NCBI GenBank assembly: GCA_015680685.1
Contig: MNCI01002812.1
Span: 566,977 to 592,594 of the forward strand
DNA: 25,618 bases
Direction of reading: 5' to 3'
DNA from: Gnetum montanum
Lineage: Eukaryota; Streptophyta; Gnetopsida; Gnetales; Gnetaceae
The notes beneath the pieces were generated by a model, which saw nothing but the letters and a program-made list of their open reading frames with translations, searched no databases and had not been told where the DNA came from. A program made the position numbers and the translations under genes. Shown in pieces: positions 20,841 through 25,618 of this stretch (the stretch's first letter is position 1; every line of letters begins with the position of its first letter).

Positions 20841-23110
20841 TTTCCCTTGAAAGATCTGCAAGTGTCTCACCTGTATTTCCATCTCTACCTCTTAGGTAGC
20901 CTCTTGAGTATCATGTTGATTTTACAATACCTTTATCATAGGCACTATCTTTCTCTGTAAATGTCAAACTATTCTATCAATAATTTGAATTGGCCTCTAT
21001 ATGTAAGTAACATCCTGTTGTATTTATACACTTGTTCAATCTATCTTAGAATGGTCATTTGGCACATACCTTTATAACATAGGTATTTGAAACACATTGT
21101 GTAACCCCATTAACTATGGAGGTAATGCCAACCTATAGGCCATCATGCTAATCTACCCTAATATCTCAAATGGCCCAATATATATGAATGTTAACTTCCC
21201 CTTCTAGCTAAACCTCATCAGACCCTTCAAGGGTGACACCAAAAGGAATGCTTAATCATCAACTAGAAACTCCAATGCTCTCTAATATCAATTAGTGTAG
21301 GTTTTCTATCTATCCTAAGCTACCCTTAATTGATCTTGAATCATCTAAATCTTCTTATTATTCTACATCATTAAATACATGATCACATGTGGTTTGTTCT
21401 TAGTAGGATTCCAACACAACAGAGTCCATATAACACCTCATATAGAGATGCTCACAAACTTTTCTAATAAATGTTATTGTATGAAAGCAGTGGAAGTGAC
21501 AACATGCAGTCCCAACTATCTTTAAATTATAGGAAACATGCACAAAACATATTCTATAATATCTAGTTCACTTATCCCATTTGCTCATATTCTACAAATG
21601 ATATGCTAAACTTAAGTTTAATTGGATATCGAGCTCTCTTTGAAATGTTCTCCAAAATTAGGATACAAATATGACATCTTTATCACTAATAATCCATCTT
21701 GGAACACTATGAAAACATAAAATCTCTTCAATATATAATTGAGTTGTCTTCTTTGCATCCATAGTAGTTATAATGGCTAAGAAATGTGTAGACTTTGTCA
21801 ACAGGTTTACAATCACATAAATAGCATCATGCCCCCTTTGAGTATGTGGTAAACCAACAATAAAATCCCTTCCATTGGATTTCACTTCCATAATGTTATG
21901 TCATGAGAATGAAAGAACCTTCAATGCCTATGATGCAAAATCTTTACATGTTGAGATATGAAACAATAAGAAACATAACTACTAGCATCCCTCTTCATAT
22001 GAGACTATTAATACATACATCATAAGCTCTAGTACATCTTCTCACTACCTAGATGCAACTAATATCTACTCAAATGAACCTCATCCAATAATTAAGAGCA
22101 TAACACTATCAAGACATAAATCTAACCATCTCTTCATGATACACCTTGAAAATCTAGTGTAATCAATCCATCCTTAGAAACCTATTGTTGAAGCTTTTGA
22201 CACCAAGAATCTTGTAGTAGTTTCTTATACAAACTATGATGAAATGTCAAATAAATAATAAGACTACTCAATCAAACAATAATTCTACCCAATGCATTTA
22301 GTACCTATTTAGTTTTGCTAGGCCAATAGTAGATGGTGAAATCAAAATATAAAAGAAACTCTAACCATCTCCTATGTTGTAGGTTTAGTTGCATATGACT
22401 TATAAGATACCAAAGGCTCATATGGTTAGTCCAGATGGGCACATGCTCTTCATACAAATAATGTCACCCAGTCTTCAATGTAAAGAACACTACACCTAGC
22501 TCCAAATCATGACCTAGATACCAAGTCTTATGTAGCCTCAATTGTCAAGAAGCATAGGCCATAACCTATCTATCCTACATCAAAACACATCTAAAGCCAT
22601 CTCTAGAAGCATTTGTACATATCTCATAAGGATGACCTAGAGTAAGAGAGACTAATATTAGAGGTGACACTAATCTACACTTCAACTCATCAAATGCAAT
22701 CAAAAAAGGTGAACTTCAATAAAACTAGGTTTCCTTCCTTAATAATTGAGTCAAAGGAAAAGCTATGTGACAAAAAGGCTTCATAAATTTTTGGTAGTAA
22801 CTTGCCAAGCCTAGGAAACTATGAACCTCTCCTACAATCCATGGAACTGACTAGTCTTGAACAACTATAATCTTGGGTAGATCCATTGCAATACTAGCCT
22901 TGTAAACAACATGACCTAAGAACTGTATCTTTGATTATCAAAGGAAACACTTGGATGGTTGGGTATATAGCCAATGCTGCCACAAGATTTGTAATGCATT
23001 CACAAGTTCTCCATATGCCTTTACTCATTTGGGGAGTATACCAAAATGTCATCAATGAAAACTATCATAGACTGATATAGATAGAGTTGTAATACACTTC
23101 ATCAAGTGCT
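20841..23110 (-). pseudogene. Ty3/gypsy pol relic (RT end, RNase H, integrase, chromo-like tail)
   Basis: From high to low coordinate: FIDDILVYS (~23065, the RT YxDD box with Phe-Ile-Asp-Asp), LGHVVYKASI, SFLGLASYYQKF and PLTQLLRK (~22750-22850), a decayed RNase H, the integrase HHCC finger region (CFISQHVK, ~21960), and the integrase core at 21891-21658 (DFIVGLPHTQRGHDAIYVIV, LTKSTHFL, VPRWIISDKD). Downstream are FLLVSPLKGLMRFS, YIGPFEIL and HNVFQIPML (~21230-21060), then a chromo-domain-like tail. The order RT-RH-INT-chromo is that of chromoviruses (Tekay/Del-like). Many stops; gag and the RT start are missing because the copy ends at about 23110. Confidence 0.82.
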
Positions 23111-23175
23111 AGAGCATTTGTATTCTAATTGTACTTAGATTCTAGTTGTAAGGTGGGGCATATACTCGAGTCTTC

Positions 23176-24134
23176 AGTGAATGTATTAATGGTCTAGTAT
23201 AAAGATGAATATTCGTGATTATGTTTCTCATTGTTTAGTGTGCTAGCAAGTAAAGGAAAAGCATCATAGACCTATTGGTTCTTTGCATTTACATAATATA
23301 CCACTATGGAAGTGAGAGATCATGGGCATGGATTTTCTTATTGGTTTACCATGTACTTGAAGTTGACATGCTGCCATATATATTATGGTAGGATTTTTTT
23401 TTTGGCAAAATTGGCACATTTTCTTACTACTAGAGCTATGATTAGTGTAGAGGAGATAGCCTAGTTCTATATACCATAGATTGTTTAGTTGTATGGTGTT
23501 CCAAAGAAGATTATTAGTGATGGATATGTCCTATTTATTTTTATGATTTTGAAAAAAATTCCAAGTAGAGATGGAATACTAGTGAGGATTAGTTGCACAA
23601 GAGTATTAGTTTGATATTATGGACTACTAGGTAGATTCAAATGATCTAGGATAAGTTAAGAGTAACTTAGGATAGACTGGTAGCCTATGTCAATTAAAAT
23701 AGGAGACCATTGGAATTCATAGTTGGTGATCATGTGTTTCTCAAAGTGTCACCCCTAAGGGCTTGATGCAATTTGGTAGAAAGAAAAAGTTGGCACTTGG
23801 GTATGTAGGGCCATTTAAAATTTTAGAGAGGGTTGGTAGGATGCAATATAGATTAACTCTACCACTACAATTAGTAGGTGTTCATGATGTCTTTCATATG
23901 CCTATGCTGAGGAGATATGTGCTAGGTAAATAGTATGTTATTCCTTCAGTAAATATATAGTTGCCACTAGACACTACATACATTGAAAGGCCAATGTAGA
24001 TAGTGTACATGATGGTGTAGTAGTTCCATAGTAGGATAGTAGTTATGGTAAAGGTCCTGGAGGACAAACATAGACTTTAGAAGGTCACATAAGAGGTAAA
24101 GGTCAATATTCAAGCTGGGTATTTGGAGATTCTC
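23176..24134 (+). pseudogene. Ty3/gypsy integrase and chromo-like tail, internally deleted
   Basis: Seen in order: the end of the zinc finger (IRDYVSHCLVC then stop for Gln, QVKEKHHRPIG, ~23215-23270), MGMDFLIGLPCT (~23315), AHFLTT, YGVPKKIISD (~23495-23520), then after an apparent deletion of about 200 bp IGDHWN... and VFLKVSP-like sequence, and a clean KKLALGYVGPFKILERVG and VHDVFHMPMLRRYV (~23780-23925), then a chromo-like tail ending in KWG. The middle of the DDE core is missing compared with the minus-strand copy. Integrase would have inserted element DNA; this one is dead. Confidence 0.8.
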
Positions 24135-24147
24135 AAGTGGGGGAGAG
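24135..24147 (+). promoter_or_regulatory. Polypurine tract
   Basis: AAGTGGGGGAGAG lies directly before the LTR start TGCAATCCC, a standard plant Ty3/gypsy arrangement. Confidence 0.8.
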
Positions 24148-25618
24148 TGCAATCCCTCATGATAGGGTCTCATAGTATTATGGTACACTTGCCTATGTAT
24201 ACAACTAGTTGTGATTGGGCCCTATAGGCATGTTAGTTAGACATGATATTTTATGATATATTTTTTGAGATGTTATTGATATATGTCATGATTATGTTAT
24301 TACCATGATTTTGCAGTGATCTTCGTGGATGAGTTAGCTAGGTAGTTTTGGTTGGTAGGAGCAAGGTGTGGAGGACGTTATCAAGCATTAGACATGTATG
24401 CATATGACTTATGATGCTTGTTTTATGATTATGATGTCATCCATGTTAGAGTTATAGACTTTCTTGGCATGTTTCATTATGCATAAGTGATACTATAAGT
24501 ATGTTGTAAATATCATATGATGTTTATAGGTTCAATCAATATACCATTTGGATGTTTCATGAGTGAGATGCTTTATGTGAGTCATGTGGTATTAGTTAGG
24601 GACATGGGAAACTAAAGGGGACTTATGAAATTTAGTCACGATAAAAGTGAAATATAAAATAGATTAATAGGTTATAAATAAAAATATAAAACATGTTTCT
24701 TCCCTTCTCGATTGTTTTCTCTCAGATTCTGGAATTTCGCATTCCTCTCTATTCTCTTGCATTAATTGATCAATTTTAGTGGTTTCTGGGATGCTGGAAA
24801 GTCGGTTTTAGGTAGCCTTGATTCATGTTCTGGTGAATCTAGGCCATCGATTTCTTGTTTTTGGTCTTTAGATTATTATGCATGTTTGTGAACCCTCGTA
24901 GGTAGGATAGTTGAGTGTCATTGCAGTGTTTAGATTTGGTGTGATCATTTATGCATCATATTACCGATTGTATGGATCTGATATTGACAATGGATTCGGA
25001 TGGATCGTTGATTGTGGGTGTTGGGATTAGTATGGGAGCTATTCGGGGATTGCAGGATCCTCATTGCTGTTTCCAGGAGTATTCTTATATGTATAGCATA
25101 ATTAGGCAGGACATGGTGTTGATGTGTGGGGGCTATTTGGGTTACAGGTTGCACCGGGGTTACAACCTGATAGGGTTTAGGGTTTGGAAGACGTCAGTTG
25201 CGTCCTCACAATGCTGATATTTTTCATGAATTTTGCATAATTGTTAGGTCACGGTATCCTTGCAACACAATCATGGTTATGTTTTCTTTGGAAACGCGGG
25301 TTGCAACTAGGCCGTGCCCAAGTCGCATCAGTTTTTTGGGTCTTTTGGTGATTACGGGAAAGGAACAGCATGGTCACAGTGGCTTGTTTTTGGGACGTGA
25401 GTCACTGGCTACTCATGGCAATGTCGTAGTGAACATGAGGTTGAATTTTTCTCTCTGTTTGGGTGTTAGGGTGAGCTACAGTTGGCTAGTGGCTGACTTG
25501 CAGTTAGGATGCAAACCTGCTGCGAGCCATAGTGTGGTTGCCCTCTTTAAGAAAAAGGAGTAAGGCGAGTTGCACTTGGATATTTGTAGGTATGAAAAAT
25601 AGAATGAACGATGCCAAG
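24148..25618 (+). repeat. LTR of the plus-strand chromovirus-like copy (incomplete at window end)
   Basis: Starts TGCAATCCCTCATGATAGGG. A TATAAATA box is at 24673-24680, about 525 bases in, followed by a less AT-rich part. At least 1.47 kb lies in the window and no LTR end is seen. Open stretches at 24951-25217 and 25198-25563 have no recognisable domain and I regard them as chance. Confidence 0.65.
24673..24680 (+). promoter_or_regulatory. LTR TATA box
   Basis: GGTTATAAATAAAAATATAAAACATG is AT-rich and followed by a pyrimidine-rich stretch (CTTCCCTTCTC). The related minus-strand LTR has a similarly placed AT-rich block near 20220-20250. Confidence 0.5.

Larger units (their letters stand above)
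23111..25618 (+). mobile_element. Second chromovirus-like copy, opposite strand
   Basis: Plus-strand relic related to the minus-strand copy it meets head to head. It begins within the integrase HHCC region, contains the integrase and chromo-like end (to ~24134), a purine tract, and an LTR from 24148 that leaves the window. No gag, protease or RT is attached, so only its 3' part is present. Confidence 0.75.

Noticed and set aside
25198-25563. 121-residue plus-strand open frame near the window end
   Set aside because: Lies in the LTR of the plus-strand element, has no recognisable domain and no exon-like context. Treated as chance.

Overview
The window looks like a piece of a large, transposon-rich plant nuclear genome. 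The only host gene has plant-type introns with GT-AG borders. Almost everything else is decayed retroelement sequence of plant families: L1-type and RTE-type LINEs, a SINE-like insertion, and Ty3/gypsy elements with long LTRs. A gymnosperm is my best guess because of the intron and LTR sizes, but the sequence does not prove it. I see no bacterial-style operon, CRISPR array, rRNA or tRNA gene.

Layout. (1) 1-~5860, minus strand: two copies of the same L1-type LINE family, joined end to end. Copy 1 (1-~3796) has almost all of ORF2 (endonuclease, reverse transcriptase, C-terminal zinc-finger region). Copy 2 (~3797-~5860) has ORF1 and an internally deleted ORF2. In both copies the ORF1 stop and ORF2 start overlap as ATGA. 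(2) ~6079-9390, plus strand: the 3' half of a SAC-domain phosphoinositide phosphatase gene (FIG4-like plant SAC1-SAC5 group). Seven exons can be followed to the stop codon. The 5' half is not in the window. The last intron carries a 136-bp SINE-like insertion with a 16-bp target duplication. (3) 9391-~10100: AT-rich 3' flank. (4) ~10107-11167, minus: a decayed, 5'-truncated RTE-type LINE. (5) 11168-25618: nested Ty3/gypsy material. A minus-strand chromovirus-like element (pol 20841-~23110) appears to have a very long 3' LTR (20820 down to 11168). That LTR is split by a complete 6.5-kb LTR element on the plus strand (12891-19383), which has gag but no recognisable pol. From ~23160 a second, related chromovirus-like copy runs the other way and ends in an LTR that leaves the window.

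How the parts relate. The SAC gene is the only plausible working gene. Its product would dephosphorylate phosphoinositides, probably PI(3,5)P2, at endomembranes. The antisense LINE block lies either in its upstream intron or at the break of a truncated duplicate. All transposon reading frames are broken by stops and frameshifts, so they are relics. Nesting order: the RTE relic came before the long-LTR chromovirus element, which came before the 6.5-kb gag-only element. I did not find a new enzymatic or defence system. The best leads are the conserved ATGA junction in the LINE family, the gag-only LTR element, and the shared nonsense codon in the two integrase copies.
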